From Clostridiales bacterium (GTDB lineage Bacteria > Bacillota > Clostridia > Oscillospirales > Oscillospiraceae), in contig SFFV01000007.1 of the NCBI GenBank assembly GCA_004557735.1, positions 1 to 64,000 on the forward strand: a stretch of 64,000 nt of DNA. The letters are read 5' to 3'. Below, piece after piece: positions 42,251 to 51,317 of the stretch. The notes beneath the pieces were generated by a model. That model was not told where the DNA came from and did no database searches. It was given only the letters and a program-made list of their open reading frames with translations. Position numbers and translations under genes: made by a program. Every line of letters begins with the position of its first letter. The stretch's first letter is position 1.

Positions 42251-42820
42251 TTAGTTCCAGTTGGGAGGCGTAATGCCCCAGGCTTCCTGAATGGCATTTG
42301 CCGGGGTACTCTGCACCGCCGTCGCCAGGATCTCAACGGACAGGATGTACTCCGGATCCTCCGGGTATGTGACCGTACAGGTCAGCAGGCTGCCCGCCGT
42401 GGATGCGCCGGGGGCAACAGGCGTCCAGTAGTAAAAGTATCCGTCTGCTCCCACTCTCCACGTGTTGTCCGGGTTTGGCGTCAGCGAGTAGGTGTAGCCC
42501 TCGGGGACGGATGCCGCGACGGTACCGTCCTTATGCAGCCAGTTGACCACATAGGTGGCACGGACGTAGGCGTCGATGTCTCCGGTGTTGGTAACTTTAA
42601 CGCCGCTCTTCGTTGTGCCGTCAAATGTCTCTTCGACTTCCGTGGATACTTTGGTATAGGTAAACTTGTTTTCCACCGGATCGGTTTCCGTCAGCAGAAA
42701 GGCGACGGTAGAGCCGGCCACCGCGCCGATCAGCATGACGACCGCGATGAACAGGATGGCCAGCTTGTTCATGCGGATTCTGGAATGCTTTTTCCTTCTC
42801 GAGTGAGATCCCTGATACAT
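42251..42820 (-). CDS. TasA/camelysin-like subunit 5
   Basis: 189 residues. A highly basic N-terminus (SRRKKHSRIR) precedes a hydrophobic helix ending GAVAGSTVAFLLTETD, then the N-terminal strand ENKFTYTKVSTEVEE. This matches the SipW-processed TasA/CalY class: helix, small residues, A-F/Y-x-T, then N-x-F-T. The body contains KVTNTGDIDAYVRATYVVNW, which resembles the donor-strand region. It is the only one of five paralogues located after the giant gene. Confidence 0.85.
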   Translation of the reverse strand: MYQGSHSRRKKHSRIRMNKLAILFIAVVMLIGAVAGSTVAFLLTETDPVENKFTYTKVSTEVEETFDGTTKSGVKVTNTGDIDAYVRATYVVNWLHKDGTVAASVPEGYTYSLTPNPDNTWRVGADGYFYYWTPVAPGASTAGSLLTCTVTYPEDPEYILSVEILATAVQSTPANAIQEAWGITPPNWN

Positions 42821-42837
42821 GAGTGCCGCCTCCTTTC

Positions 42838-45800
42838 TCAGTTCCCGGAAACCGTATCAAGCGTTCCGAATATGTTCCTGGTGTAAGCGTCGCCGCCGAG
42901 CCACTTGGGATTTGTGCGCCGGTTGCTGTAGGCGACGTTGTTCACCACGCCGGGCTGCAGAGTGATCGTCTGGACTTTATTGTCAGCTTCATACCGCCAG
43001 CTCCACCCGGAGTCTTCGGTAACGGTATATGTTGTGCCGGCTTTCAGCCCCTTGATCGTGACGGAGCCGTTGCCGTTGATCACGACCATCCGGGTCGTAC
43101 CGTCGCCGGTGATCGTAAAGATGAAGCTCTGGTTCTCGTCGACGGCCTCACAGCCGTATTTGGTGATGGTCAGATCGGCAACGTCGTACTCAAACTTGGC
43201 GTAGTAGGTTGCCGCGGTGTTATTGCCGCTTGCGTCCTTCTGCGGCTTAATGGTCGTTCCCACCAGCCATCCCTCGCCCGCGACGGGAACCGTGCACGCG
43301 CTGTCCTTGTACCAGCCGACGAACTTGAAGCCGGTTCCGGGCGTCGGCACAGAGCCGGCCGCCGTGCCGCTCTTGATCTTCACCGTCTCGCTCGCCGGAT
43401 CAACGGTGCCGAAATCTGTGGCTCCGTCGGGGCCGACCGGAACATAACTGATATTCACCGTGTTCTCGGTATAGTAGAACGTGATGATGTTCAGCTTGGC
43501 CGTGTTGTCCGATTCAATGCGGATGTTGATGGATTTGGTGGTCGGATCGACCTTGCCGTAGCCATCGATATCGATGGCAGATTCGGAGATCACCTGTCCG
43601 TAAAGCCCGCTGCCATCTTTAGGGGCGGCAAGGACGTTGCCGGTTCCCTGCTCCAGATAGCGCACCTGATAGGGATACTGGTTGCGGACGTAGTAGAGCT
43701 TGAGCTCCAGACCCTCCGCGGTCAACTCGCCGCTTACCAGCGTTCCCTCAATATTCGGATCATAGGTGAAGCCCGGAATGTTCATCGGATCGGCGGGATA
43801 CGTTGTGCCGATATCGCCCACGGCCTGCGATTCCGCGTAGACCGTCCACGTCTGCCCATCAGTGTTCTGCGTGTGGTGGGTGATCTTGTAGTAGGCGTGC
43901 TGGGTGTCCTTCGTGTAAATGAAGTTGATAACGTTCTTCTCGGTGTTCGGGTTGCCGTTTTCATCGACACTAACCACAAGACGCTTCTGGTACGCATCGG
44001 GCATATAGCCGGAGACAGGCTTGAACTTCTCGGTAACAACAGCCTTGTGGTTGTCATTCACTGCCTTGGAGGCTGCGAGTTTGTAGTAGAGCGTACCGTC
44101 AATGGTGATGGTTTCGTAGGTGTTACCGTCGTTCGGGTTTTCCGCTGTCAGATAGTTGACAACATAGGGAACCGCCGGAGCCTGAACGTACTCGAAAGTG
44201 ATGACCAGCGAATCCGCCTTGATATCCAGCAGCAGGGACTGCGACTGGACGTGGGGGAAATAGCCCTCCTGATACTCGGCGTAAAGCTCCGTGCCGCCCT
44301 TGGCGTCAAACGACTTGGTCGTGCCCGCCAGACCGGAGCCGGTGAGATCGTCGGCTACCTTCGTATCCGTGCCTTGCAGGATGTACCGAACCGTATACTG
44401 CTTGAGCGCATCGGAGCTCCAGTCCGCATAAAGGCACAGGTCGGTGCGGATCTGCATGGTCGGGTCAAAATACTTCTTGGCGCCGTTTTCGTAGTAGTAC
44501 CAGACAACGAATTTGTAGTCGCCGTTGGGTCTGGCCTCGTACATGGCTTCCTTGGTCAGGTGGTTTTTTACATATTCTTCCGCAATGTTGCCGCCATGCA
44601 CGACACTGAAGCTCGCCGGAGCGGAGTCTTTGGGCACATACACGCCGGCGTCCTCCGTCAGATGGAACTCCACCGTGTGCACGATGGGCGTCCACTTGGC
44701 ATAGAGGATAAGGTCATTGGCGGGCATGGTGTGTTCGTTGAGGACGTACTCCTCGCCGGTGCACTCGGGGTTCTGGTACCAGCCTGCAAACGCAACGGAA
44801 CCGGGCTCATACCGGCTCGGAGCATCGGCAACTTCAAGTTTATAGTCCGCATACGTGCTCAGCGGCGCCTCATACAGGACGGATTCTCCTCTTTTAACAC
44901 TTTCCTGATTATTGAACGTCAGGTTGTAGCTGTTGCGGGTGTAGTAAAATTCCGCTCCTGCGCAGCTTGCACCAATTTCAGTACCGTGGTCATACGTGAA
45001 GCCCTCAAACGCATACCGGTCTTCGTCGGTGACGTAGTATCCGCCGACGCCGGGGACTTCAAAGAGCTTAACGGTATAATTGCCGTTCAGGTCCTGTCCC
45101 CAGTAGGTCATGGTGGCTTCACCGCCGGTTTTACCCCGGTTATAATAGGTTGCGCTGGTCTGGGGCATGACGCCGAAATAGTTGGTATAGGGGCCTTCAC
45201 CGCTGGTCTGTGCCGACCAGAAGGTGCTGCCGGCATTGGCGGCGATGGCCTTATACTGTGCCGAAATGTCGGCGCCCCACTTGGCGGTGATGGTTTCGGT
45301 GCTCTGATAATTGCGGTTGCGGTAATTATATTTAAAGGTCAGCGTTTTCTCCGTGCGGTCATAATACACATTGACCACGCTGGAGCCGTCGGCGGCTACG
45401 GTGACGGTGTCGGAACGGACGAATTCCCACAGATTGGAATCCAGCCCGGCGCCGTTCATGTAGCAGTCGGATTTGTGAGTGTGCTCGGTCTTGCCGCAGA
45501 TCGGTTCAAAGCAGCCATTGTCCACAGAGTGGGTATGCTCGGTTTTGCCGCAGCCGAGGCAGGCGTCGGTGTGGGTGTGGGTTCCCTCGGTCTTGCCGCA
45601 GGTGGCAGGGGCAACGGAACCTATGGAAGCAGTTCCGTTATAACGATACCATGTTCCATTGATGTAAATGACTTTTTCACTAGATAAAGCACGTCTCGCA
45701 ATCGTACCATTTGCAGGATTGTCCGGTGCATCTAGTCCAGCAGAAGATTCTCTACCGACGCCAGCGTAACAGTTTTTATCGTGCGTATGGCTACTTAAAC

Positions 45801-47391
45801 CGCATGTGTAGCAGCTTTCCGAATGGGTATGTTGCTCCTGCGTGCAGGTCAGCTTATAGCACTTGGAAATATCATGCGTATGTTCCTCCAGCGCGCAGAG
45901 CAGCATCCCGCTTTCGGAATAGGTAAACTCCGTGCCGGGTTTACAGTCGATGGTCTTTGTATAGCCGTCCAGATACGAGTAATCCTCGTCGTCCGCGTTC
46001 TCGCCCCAAAAGACGATGGTGACCTTTGCGGTGGCTTCGGGCGTCCAGAGGGCGTAGTAAGTTCTGTTTTCGTCGGGCATGGTGGCGGGAAGCTCAACCT
46101 TTTCGCCGCCCTTGGTGAGAGACCAGTCGTCAAAGCTGTAACCGGCCTTGGTGGGGTTGTTGACCGTGCCGATCGGCGCGCCGTAGCGGACGTAGATCGG
46201 GTCGGTGCCGTAGCCGCCGTCCATGTCAAAGAGCATCAGATAGTAATACCGGTCGTAGTAGATCTCAATGACCGTGGAGCCGTCCGCCGCGATGAGCGGG
46301 CGTTCATATATCAGAGAGTAGAAGCCCGGATACTTCTTCGCAGCCTCGGGCACCTGCGAGCCGGTGAGTCCCTGCTTCGTTTCACGCTCTACTTCCGTAT
46401 ATTCGTCGTTATTGATGTTCTGCTGGTAGTGAATAACGGTGTAGCTTACGTTCGTGGGCTTGTATGTAACGGTGATGGTCACGTTTTCGCTGATGTTGGG
46501 GGAATTCAGCTCGTACGAGGACTGCGTCTCGGTGCTCTCGCCAACATAGGGCAGATAGCCCTGCACGGTCGGGAACGTAACCGTAGCGGAGAAGGACTCT
46601 CCCTCCGCCAGAGTGGCGGTATAAGAATCCGAGGCCTGCGTGCCGTCCTCAAACTGGTAGTTGATAACGATGTTGTATGTTTGCTTTACGTCGGGCGTGT
46701 CGTTGGCGGGGTCGGGATCGTCGGAAGGAACATCCGCATCCCCGGCGGGGGCGGGTCCCTCGGAGGGAACGAGCGCGTACCCGGCAGTGGCGGCGCCGTT
46801 GGAGGCAATGGCCGCGTACCCGGCAGGGGCGGCGTCATCGGAGGGAGCGGCCGCGTCCCCGGCGGGGGCGGCGTCATCGGAGGGAGCGGCGGGCGTTTCC
46901 TGCGCGGGGGCAGCGGTCTCATGCTTTACCACGCTGCCGGGGTCGAGAACGGTGAAGTCAAAACCGGCGTCATCCGCGGGGATGTTCGCGGCGACATCGC
47001 CGGGGATCATCTGCACGGTCACGATGTTGGAGTACATCGCTTCGCCGTCCACGGGCGCGAAGCGGCAGCGGATGGAGACCTGGCCGTCGCCGTTGAGCAG
47101 ATTTGCGACCATCGCGTAGCGCAGCGTGAGCGTGTTGCTGGCAGAGCCGACAATGTTCGCCCAGACGCCGCGGGCCATGATCTGCCACTGGAAGCTGCCG
47201 CTCGCGCTTTCGTTGAGCAGAGCCTCCACGGTGGCGGAGCCGTTCTCCGGCAGCTCGACCGCGGTGACGGGAGCGCCGTTCTGATAGACCATAAAGTCCG
47301 TATCGGCGGAGGCGGGAGTGATGAGGGCCGCGGTCACGAGGCCGAAGGAAAGAGCGCAGCAGAGAAACAGCGCTAACAGCTTCTTTTTCAT
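42838..47391 (-). CDS. 1517-residue multidomain surface protein with MucBP/InlB-type repeats and a Cys/His array
   Basis: Order: signal peptide (1-29, LVTAALITPASA); an Ig-like module (30-150); five 13-residue Pro/Ala/Asp repeats (about 170-234); MucBP-like and listerial InlB B-repeat-like modules (YYLMLFDMDGGYG, TKAGYSFDDWS, TYYALWTP); a Cys/His array (about 495-645) with CGKTEHTH units; more InlB-like repeats (AGWYQNPECTGEEY, DLILYAKWTP); MucBP-like modules (RYILQGTDTKV); and a SpaA/Cna-B-like C-terminal domain (DLTITKYGCEA, IKGLKAGTTYTVTEDSGW). The tail NPKWLGGDAYTRNIFGTL has no LPxTG signal or membrane helix. It probably forms or decorates the surface structure; retention mechanism unclear. 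Confidence 0.88.
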   Translation of the reverse strand: MKKKLLALFLCCALSFGLVTAALITPASADTDFMVYQNGAPVTAVELPENGSATVEALLNESASGSFQWQIMARGVWANIVGSASNTLTLRYAMVANLLNGDGQVSIRCRFAPVDGEAMYSNIVTVQMIPGDVAANIPADDAGFDFTVLDPGSVVKHETAAPAQETPAAPSDDAAPAGDAAAPSDDAAPAGYAAIASNGAATAGYALVPSEGPAPAGDADVPSDDPDPANDTPDVKQTYNIVINYQFEDGTQASDSYTATLAEGESFSATVTFPTVQGYLPYVGESTETQSSYELNSPNISENVTITVTYKPTNVSYTVIHYQQNINNDEYTEVERETKQGLTGSQVPEAAKKYPGFYSLIYERPLIAADGSTVIEIYYDRYYYLMLFDMDGGYGTDPIYVRYGAPIGTVNNPTKAGYSFDDWSLTKGGEKVELPATMPDENRTYYALWTPEATAKVTIVFWGENADDEDYSYLDGYTKTIDCKPGTEFTYSESGMLLCALEEHTHDISKCYKLTCTQEQHTHSESCYTCGLSSHTHDKNCYAGVGRESSAGLDAPDNPANGTIARRALSSEKVIYINGTWYRYNGTASIGSVAPATCGKTEGTHTHTDACLGCGKTEHTHSVDNGCFEPICGKTEHTHKSDCYMNGAGLDSNLWEFVRSDTVTVAADGSSVVNVYYDRTEKTLTFKYNYRNRNYQSTETITAKWGADISAQYKAIAANAGSTFWSAQTSGEGPYTNYFGVMPQTSATYYNRGKTGGEATMTYWGQDLNGNYTVKLFEVPGVGGYYVTDEDRYAFEGFTYDHGTEIGASCAGAEFYYTRNSYNLTFNNQESVKRGESVLYEAPLSTYADYKLEVADAPSRYEPGSVAFAGWYQNPECTGEEYVLNEHTMPANDLILYAKWTPIVHTVEFHLTEDAGVYVPKDSAPASFSVVHGGNIAEEYVKNHLTKEAMYEARPNGDYKFVVWYYYENGAKKYFDPTMQIRTDLCLYADWSSDALKQYTVRYILQGTDTKVADDLTGSGLAGTTKSFDAKGGTELYAEYQEGYFPHVQSQSLLLDIKADSLVITFEYVQAPAVPYVVNYLTAENPNDGNTYETITIDGTLYYKLAASKAVNDNHKAVVTEKFKPVSGYMPDAYQKRLVVSVDENGNPNTEKNVINFIYTKDTQHAYYKITHHTQNTDGQTWTVYAESQAVGDIGTTYPADPMNIPGFTYDPNIEGTLVSGELTAEGLELKLYYVRNQYPYQVRYLEQGTGNVLAAPKDGSGLYGQVISESAIDIDGYGKVDPTTKSINIRIESDNTAKLNIITFYYTENTVNISYVPVGPDGATDFGTVDPASETVKIKSGTAAGSVPTPGTGFKFVGWYKDSACTVPVAGEGWLVGTTIKPQKDASGNNTAATYYAKFEYDVADLTITKYGCEAVDENQSFIFTITGDGTTRMVVINGNGSVTIKGLKAGTTYTVTEDSGWSWRYEADNKVQTITLQPGVVNNVAYSNRRTNPKWLGGDAYTRNIFGTLDTVSGN
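46690..46884 (-). repeat. Five 39-bp in-frame tandem repeats in the giant surface protein gene
   Basis: Units at 46690-46728, 46729-46767, 46768-46806, 46807-46845 and 46846-46884 encode degenerate 13-residue blocks of the pattern PSDDAAPAGDAAA. They form a flexible stalk near the N-terminus and are of a kind that expands and contracts readily. Confidence 0.85.
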
Positions 47392-47403
47392 TTCACGACC
47401 TCC

Positions 47404-47973
47404 TTAGGGTGTTGTTGGGGGAGTAAAAGACGGCCAGCCCGTCGCGTCGAGCGCACCGGCGCCGTTGTTGGCGGCCTGCACAGCGAAAGCATTCACGTCC
47501 ACATACAACGTGGAGTTCTGATACCGGTTGTCCATAGCCTCGTTAAACGATACGGTGGTGAAGAGAGGCTCCGTCTTCTCGCCGGGGGCGAGCGCGCGGT
47601 TGTAGTAATAGAAGTCTCCCTGCTTCGTCCAGTCCGTCGTGTTGATATCCAGCGTGAAGGCCCCGGGATCAAGCGGCGTTCCGTCCTCGGAGTAGAAAGC
47701 CCCGTTCGTCCATATGCGCACCCACACAGAGCCGGAGCCGATGTTTTCCACCTCGACGATCTTCGTGACCTCCGTGCCGGGCAGAACGTCGATCTGCTTT
47801 TCAAATCTCTCGGTACGTTCCTCGTTCGCCCATTCGTTGAGCACGATATCCACATTGCCGGTGGTGATGACGTTGTGCGCCGCGGTGTCCGCGGTGAAGT
47901 AAGCCAGCGTGTTCGCCGCGAGGATGGCGAGCAGGATGGTCAGCACCGACAGGATCAATATTTTACGCTTCAT
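47404..47973 (-). CDS. TasA/camelysin-like subunit 4
   Basis: 189 residues. Hydrophobic N-terminus ending in AANTLAYFTADTAAHNVIT then TGNVDIVLNEW, the SipW-type processing region and first mature strand. The body has VLPGTEVTKIVEVENIGSGS followed by VWVRIWT, and the protein ends in a Pro/Thr tail (FTPPTTP). It is 12 nt upstream of the giant gene and 248 nt downstream of subunit 3, with a structured spacer in that gap. Confidence 0.88.
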   Translation of the reverse strand: MKRKILILSVLTILLAILAANTLAYFTADTAAHNVITTGNVDIVLNEWANEERTERFEKQIDVLPGTEVTKIVEVENIGSGSVWVRIWTNGAFYSEDGTPLDPGAFTLDINTTDWTKQGDFYYYNRALAPGEKTEPLFTTVSFNEAMDNRYQNSTLYVDVNAFAVQAANNGAGALDATGWPSFTPPTTP

Positions 47974-48023
47974 CGCTTTTTCTCCCCTCAGGATATATTT
48001 GCAGTGTTTAGCTTACATTTTTG

Positions 48024-48101
48024 CTATGGCTTTTTACCATAGGAGAACACCTGTGCCCCAGATGCTCTCCTATGGTCTGCACCACGAAGGGTACAGACCA
48101 T
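48024..48101 (-). other. Overlapping, mutually exclusive hairpins in the gap before subunit 4
   Basis: Three complementary pairs share bases: CTATGG (48024-48029) with CCATAG (48037-48042); ACCATAGGAGA (48036-48046) with TCTCCTATGGT (48066-48076); ATGGTCTG (48072-48079) with CAGACCAT (48094-48101). They cannot all form together. The arrangement resembles a conformational switch or a processing element. Confidence 0.55.
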
Positions 48102-48119
48102 ATCGGAGTTTTGTATCGG

Positions 48120-48221
48120 CGGGGGTGTACCCCTCCTCCGTCAATGTGAGGGTGAACCCCTCCGTCACGGCGCTTTGCGCCGCGCCACCTCCCCTTTCAG
48201 GGGAGGCAAGGGGGCGGGAGA
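48120..48221. repeat. GC-rich palindromic intergenic repeat
   Basis: The gap between subunits 3 and 4 also contains two adjoining hairpins, one with GGCGC and GCGCC arms and one reading CCTCCCCTTTCAGGGGAGG. This style of sequence resembles intergenic repeats seen in Oscillospiraceae genomes, but I cannot confirm copy number from one window. Confidence 0.5.
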
Positions 48222-48869
48222 TTAGTTCGCGTCGTAAGCCGCGAAAGCGTCTTCCCAAGTGTCGAAGCCGTCAGCCTGAATGGCCTGAGCAACGACCTTC
48301 ACTTCCTTGAAGCTATCCGCATTGGCATTGTCGATGCCGGTAGGAATGGTAACGGACTGGAACATGGCGGTGGTATCAGCACCGGCAGCCAGAGCGCCTT
48401 CGTACTTCAGGATGAACTTCGCATCGAACTGGCCGATGGTGAAGGTGTCGCCAGCCTCGACGCCGACAACGCTCCAGCCCTCGCCGAGCTCGCCGACGAG
48501 AAGGTTCAGAGCCGCCTTGTAGCCGTCGTTCGGGAAGGTTGCCTCGAAGTCGGGATAGTACGCACTGACGAGGTTCATCCAGTTGCTGACGTTAACGGTC
48601 GCGCGGATGTAAGCAGCGTTCGCGCCAACGTTGTGGACGATGGGGTCCTTCGTGACAACAGCGCCCGGGTAGACGTTATACGCGTTGGAGGTCACACGAG
48701 CGCCATTCGGATCATTGACGTTGGTCTCGTCGAGCTTGATCGCGACGTTGCCCATCGTGAAGGTGTTGGTGGCGGACTTGGTGTCGGTGAAGTAAGCGAG
48801 AGAGGCGCCGACAACGGCGATTGCGAGGAGGGCAACGCAGAGGCACAGCGCGGTAATCTTCTTCTTCAT
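48222..48869 (-). CDS. TasA/camelysin-like subunit 3
   Basis: 215 residues, the closest of the set to canonical TasA. The N-terminal helix ends VVGASLAYFTDTKSATNTFT, followed by MGNVAIKLDETN; then VYPGAVVTKDPIVHNVGANA, YIRATVNVSNW, and a C-terminal VKVVAQAIQADGF. Lipobox and LPxTG signals are absent, as expected for a SipW-released fibre subunit. The Shine-Dalgarno is AAGGAG. The good codon bias suggests high expression. Confidence 0.92.
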   Translation of the reverse strand: MKKKITALCLCVALLAIAVVGASLAYFTDTKSATNTFTMGNVAIKLDETNVNDPNGARVTSNAYNVYPGAVVTKDPIVHNVGANAAYIRATVNVSNWMNLVSAYYPDFEATFPNDGYKAALNLLVGELGEGWSVVGVEAGDTFTIGQFDAKFILKYEGALAAGADTTAMFQSVTIPTGIDNANADSFKEVKVVAQAIQADGFDTWEDAFAAYDAN

Positions 48870-48930
48870 GTACTCGTTCTCCTTAAATAAGTATTTGGTA
48901 TTTTGTCTGCGCCCGCGCGCAGGGGGTTAC

Positions 48931-49512
48931 TCAGGGAGTGGTAGTGGGGGGGACAGCCTTTTCCCAGGCGGCAGCCGCGGTGTCAATGCCATCCTTCTGC
49001 ACGGCGTAGGCCGTGAAGGTCAGCTTGGGCTGGGCGGTGATGTTCTTGATTTCGTCTTTCGTCAGGTTTTCGCTGACGGTGACTTTGTTGTCCTTGAGAA
49101 CAGAAAAAGCAGTGTTCTCGGTCACGGAGTCAACCTGACGGTAGTAAACGCCGTCCACTCCGGGCAGAGCCATCCAGCCGTCGGCAATAGCGTAGGTCAC
49201 CTTGCCGTCGACAAATGTGCCGGTCTTCTCGACCTTAACGAACAGCCAGCAGGCCTCGGAGCCAGCCGTAACGGTAACCTTCGGGTCCTTCTCGATGTCC
49301 TTACCGGGGATGATCTTATAATCCGGACCGGTAGTCTCGGCCAGCGTGATATTGATATCGCCGTAAGTGAAGGTGTTGGTAACCGAATCGGTCGTGGCGA
49401 CAAGCCAGGCGACGGTACCTCCTGCCACACAGCCGATCACAAGAACAAGCGCCAGCAGCGCGACGAACGCGCGGGTGCTCACACCGCGGCGGCGGTTTGC
49501 AGCATGCTTCAT
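48931..49512 (-). CDS. TasA/camelysin-like subunit 2
   Basis: 193 residues. Basic start (KHAANRRRG), hydrophobic helix ending in GCVAGGTVAWLVATTDSVTN, then FTYGDINITLAET. The body has IIPGKDIEKDPKVTVTAGSE and ACWLFVKVEKTG; a Pro/Thr tail (VPPTTTP) ends the protein, like subunit 4. It sits between subunits 1 and 3, and its start has GGAGG upstream. Confidence 0.9.
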   Translation of the reverse strand: MKHAANRRRGVSTRAFVALLALVLVIGCVAGGTVAWLVATTDSVTNTFTYGDINITLAETTGPDYKIIPGKDIEKDPKVTVTAGSEACWLFVKVEKTGTFVDGKVTYAIADGWMALPGVDGVYYRQVDSVTENTAFSVLKDNKVTVSENLTKDEIKNITAQPKLTFTAYAVQKDGIDTAAAAWEKAVPPTTTP

Positions 49513-49626
49513 TTCTTCTTCCTCCTTTCTCCAGAGATAGACATTCCATGGTTATTTCCACAGACGCCGGGATCCAGCGGATCTCCTTCGTCTGCCGAAA
49601 TCGCTTTTACCGGCAGCGCATTCGTT

Positions 49627-50259
49627 TCAGGCTTTCCATGCCGCGTCGGCATTGGCAAAGCCGTCGGCCTGAATGGCATAGGCGTTGACCGTGATGGTCA
49701 GACCCTCGATGGTCGCAAGCTGCTCTTTCGTGATGGAGCCGGGGACGGTGATGGAATCGAACAGAGCGTCCAGAACGACGTCGGCCTTGGGAGCCGCAAC
49801 GGTCTCCTTGTACCAGAATTCGTAAGTACGGGTATTGGCAGCCGTCGTGCTGCCCTTGGCGATCCAGTTGGTGGAATCGTAGCCGTTGAAGATGCTGGTC
49901 AGATTCGCGCCGCCGGTCGGTGCAAAAATGGCGTCCAGCTCCGCGGCCTTGGAGAAGGTGACGGTCATCTTGATGTAGCTGGATTCGCTGCCGGCCTTAA
50001 CGGTAACGGTCGGGTCCTTGATGTATGTACGACCGGGCAGCAGTTTGTAGCTGTTAGCCTTGACACGCTCGGCGTTCGGAACCAGAGTGCCGTCGGGATT
50101 GACTTTGGCTTCGTCGAGTGTGATCTGCACATTGCCGACGGTGAAGGTGTTGGTCACCGTGTCGGAAGAGGTCAGGTACGCCATTGTGCCCATGACGGAC
50201 GCCACAACGAGCAGCACCGCGCACAGGCTGAGGAGCAGGGCTTTGCGTTTTGTTTTCAT
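49627..50259 (-). CDS. TasA/camelysin-like subunit 1
   Basis: 210 residues. The N-terminal helix ends in VMGTMAYLTSSDTVTNTFT then VGNVQITLDEAKV, the classic SipW-substrate region. Further on are LLPGRTYIKDPTVTVKAGSE and SSYIKMTVTFS, with VNAYAIQADGF near the C-terminus, a phrase shared with subunit 3. It is the first structural gene after sipW, with a 64-nt gap. Confidence 0.92.
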   Translation of the reverse strand: MKTKRKALLLSLCAVLLVVASVMGTMAYLTSSDTVTNTFTVGNVQITLDEAKVNPDGTLVPNAERVKANSYKLLPGRTYIKDPTVTVKAGSESSYIKMTVTFSKAAELDAIFAPTGGANLTSIFNGYDSTNWIAKGSTTAANTRTYEFWYKETVAAPKADVVLDALFDSITVPGSITKEQLATIEGLTITVNAYAIQADGFANADAAWKA

Positions 50260-50323
50260 TTTGCGGAAACCTCCTAAAAAAATTACATTCCTTTATACAG
50301 GGAGCCTTTCGGCGTTTCCCACA

Positions 50324-51004
50324 TCATTTGCGGACGTGGCGCCCCCCGGCGGGGCGGACGCGTCTTTTCGCTTTTTCCGCGGTATCCTCCGCGGCGAAGC
50401 TGCGGCGGCTTTTGATTTCCGCCTCTTCCTCCGCCGGAGTCTCCGCGGCGGGGACGCGGCGTTTCTTTTGCTCTTCCGCGGCGGGCTTGCCCGCGTCCTT
50501 TTCGTCCGGAGCGAAAACGTCCGGGAGGAACGTGAGCATCAGCAGGACCGCTCCGGCGGCGATGGCAACATACATGCCGGGGGGATGCTGGATGTAGTTT
50601 GCGACATAGCCGAGGAAGGGGATCGTGAACACCGGCGTGCCGATGACGTTTTTATAATGGACAAGACCGCCGTCCTCGCTCTCGTTCGCGTCGCCCTTGG
50701 TGCGGAAGCGGATGACGGAGGGGTCCTCCTCATCCGGCACGACGCCGACAACGCGGTGCGTGGCGACGGTGTTTTCATCGAGCATGAACGTGATGACCTG
50801 CCCGGGCTGAATGGCGTACGGGTCCGCCTTTTTCACATAGATCAGAGAACCGGTGTGATATGCAGGCTCCATGGAGCCGGAGAGGACCGTGAACACCTGC
50901 AGGCCGAAGATGCGCGCTCCCACAAGCAGCAGCGCCAGCAGCACAACGAGCGCGACCAGAACGGTGCTGATGATGTTCCACGTTTTTTTGACCGAGCGTT
51001 TCAT
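50324..51004 (-). CDS. sipW: ER-type signal peptidase I (SipW)
   Basis: 226 residues from the ATG at 51004. An N-terminal helix (about 10-32) is followed by the catalytic Ser in VLSGSMEPAYHTGS. The second active-site position is His rather than Lys (ATHRVVGVV), which defines the SipW/Sec11 type. A second hydrophobic helix (about 155-175) precedes a long charged C-terminal tail rich in Lys, Glu and Ala. It is the dedicated protease that trims TasA-type subunits. It is the first main gene of this minus-strand locus. Confidence 0.95.
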   Translation of the reverse strand: MKRSVKKTWNIISTVLVALVVLLALLLVGARIFGLQVFTVLSGSMEPAYHTGSLIYVKKADPYAIQPGQVITFMLDENTVATHRVVGVVPDEEDPSVIRFRTKGDANESEDGGLVHYKNVIGTPVFTIPFLGYVANYIQHPPGMYVAIAAGAVLLMLTFLPDVFAPDEKDAGKPAAEEQKKRRVPAAETPAEEEAEIKSRRSFAAEDTAEKAKRRVRPAGGRHVRK

Positions 51005-51168
51005 GCGGCAGTCCGCTCCCTTTCTTCTTCCGTTGTCCGTCCGGCACGGAAGCGGGACGCGGCAAGGCGGTGCATCTGCGCAAAGGTCCGTTCCGTCGTA
51101 AGGTCGTAATATGCAGCATCCCCCGCCGCGGCGCGCGCGGCGAAGGAGGAATATGTAAAAATTTCCAT
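51001..51168 (-). CDS. Possible small ORF overlapping the sipW start
   Basis: An in-frame reading from the ATG at 51168 gives 55 residues (MEIFTYSSFAARAAAGDAA onwards) and ends in an ATGA overlap with sipW. The exact 4-nt overlap is what a coupled upstream gene would show, but the start has no good ribosome binding site and no family is recognised. A longer reading from 51336 exists. It could equally be chance within a long leader. Confidence 0.3.
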   Translation of the reverse strand: MEIFTYSSFAARAAAGDAAYYDLTTERTFAQMHRLAASRFRAGRTTEEERERTAA

Positions 51169-51317
51169 GACCGGCGCCGGGAAACAGCAAATCCGCACCC
51201 GTTTTCCCGCCGGACCGGACCGGATGACCCGATCCGCCGGGCAAATCGGCGCGTCAGCGCACGCACGGCGCGCGCTCACCTTTCGATAATTCCGGCAATT
51301 ATCCAGAGTGTATTGCC

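Noticed and set aside
42823..45687. A 954-codon open frame on the plus strand, antisense to the giant surface protein gene
   Set aside because: No ribosome binding site, family or composition of a real protein; it is a shadow in a high-GC gene whose antisense frame lacks stops. The minus-strand reading has a signal peptide and repeat modules.
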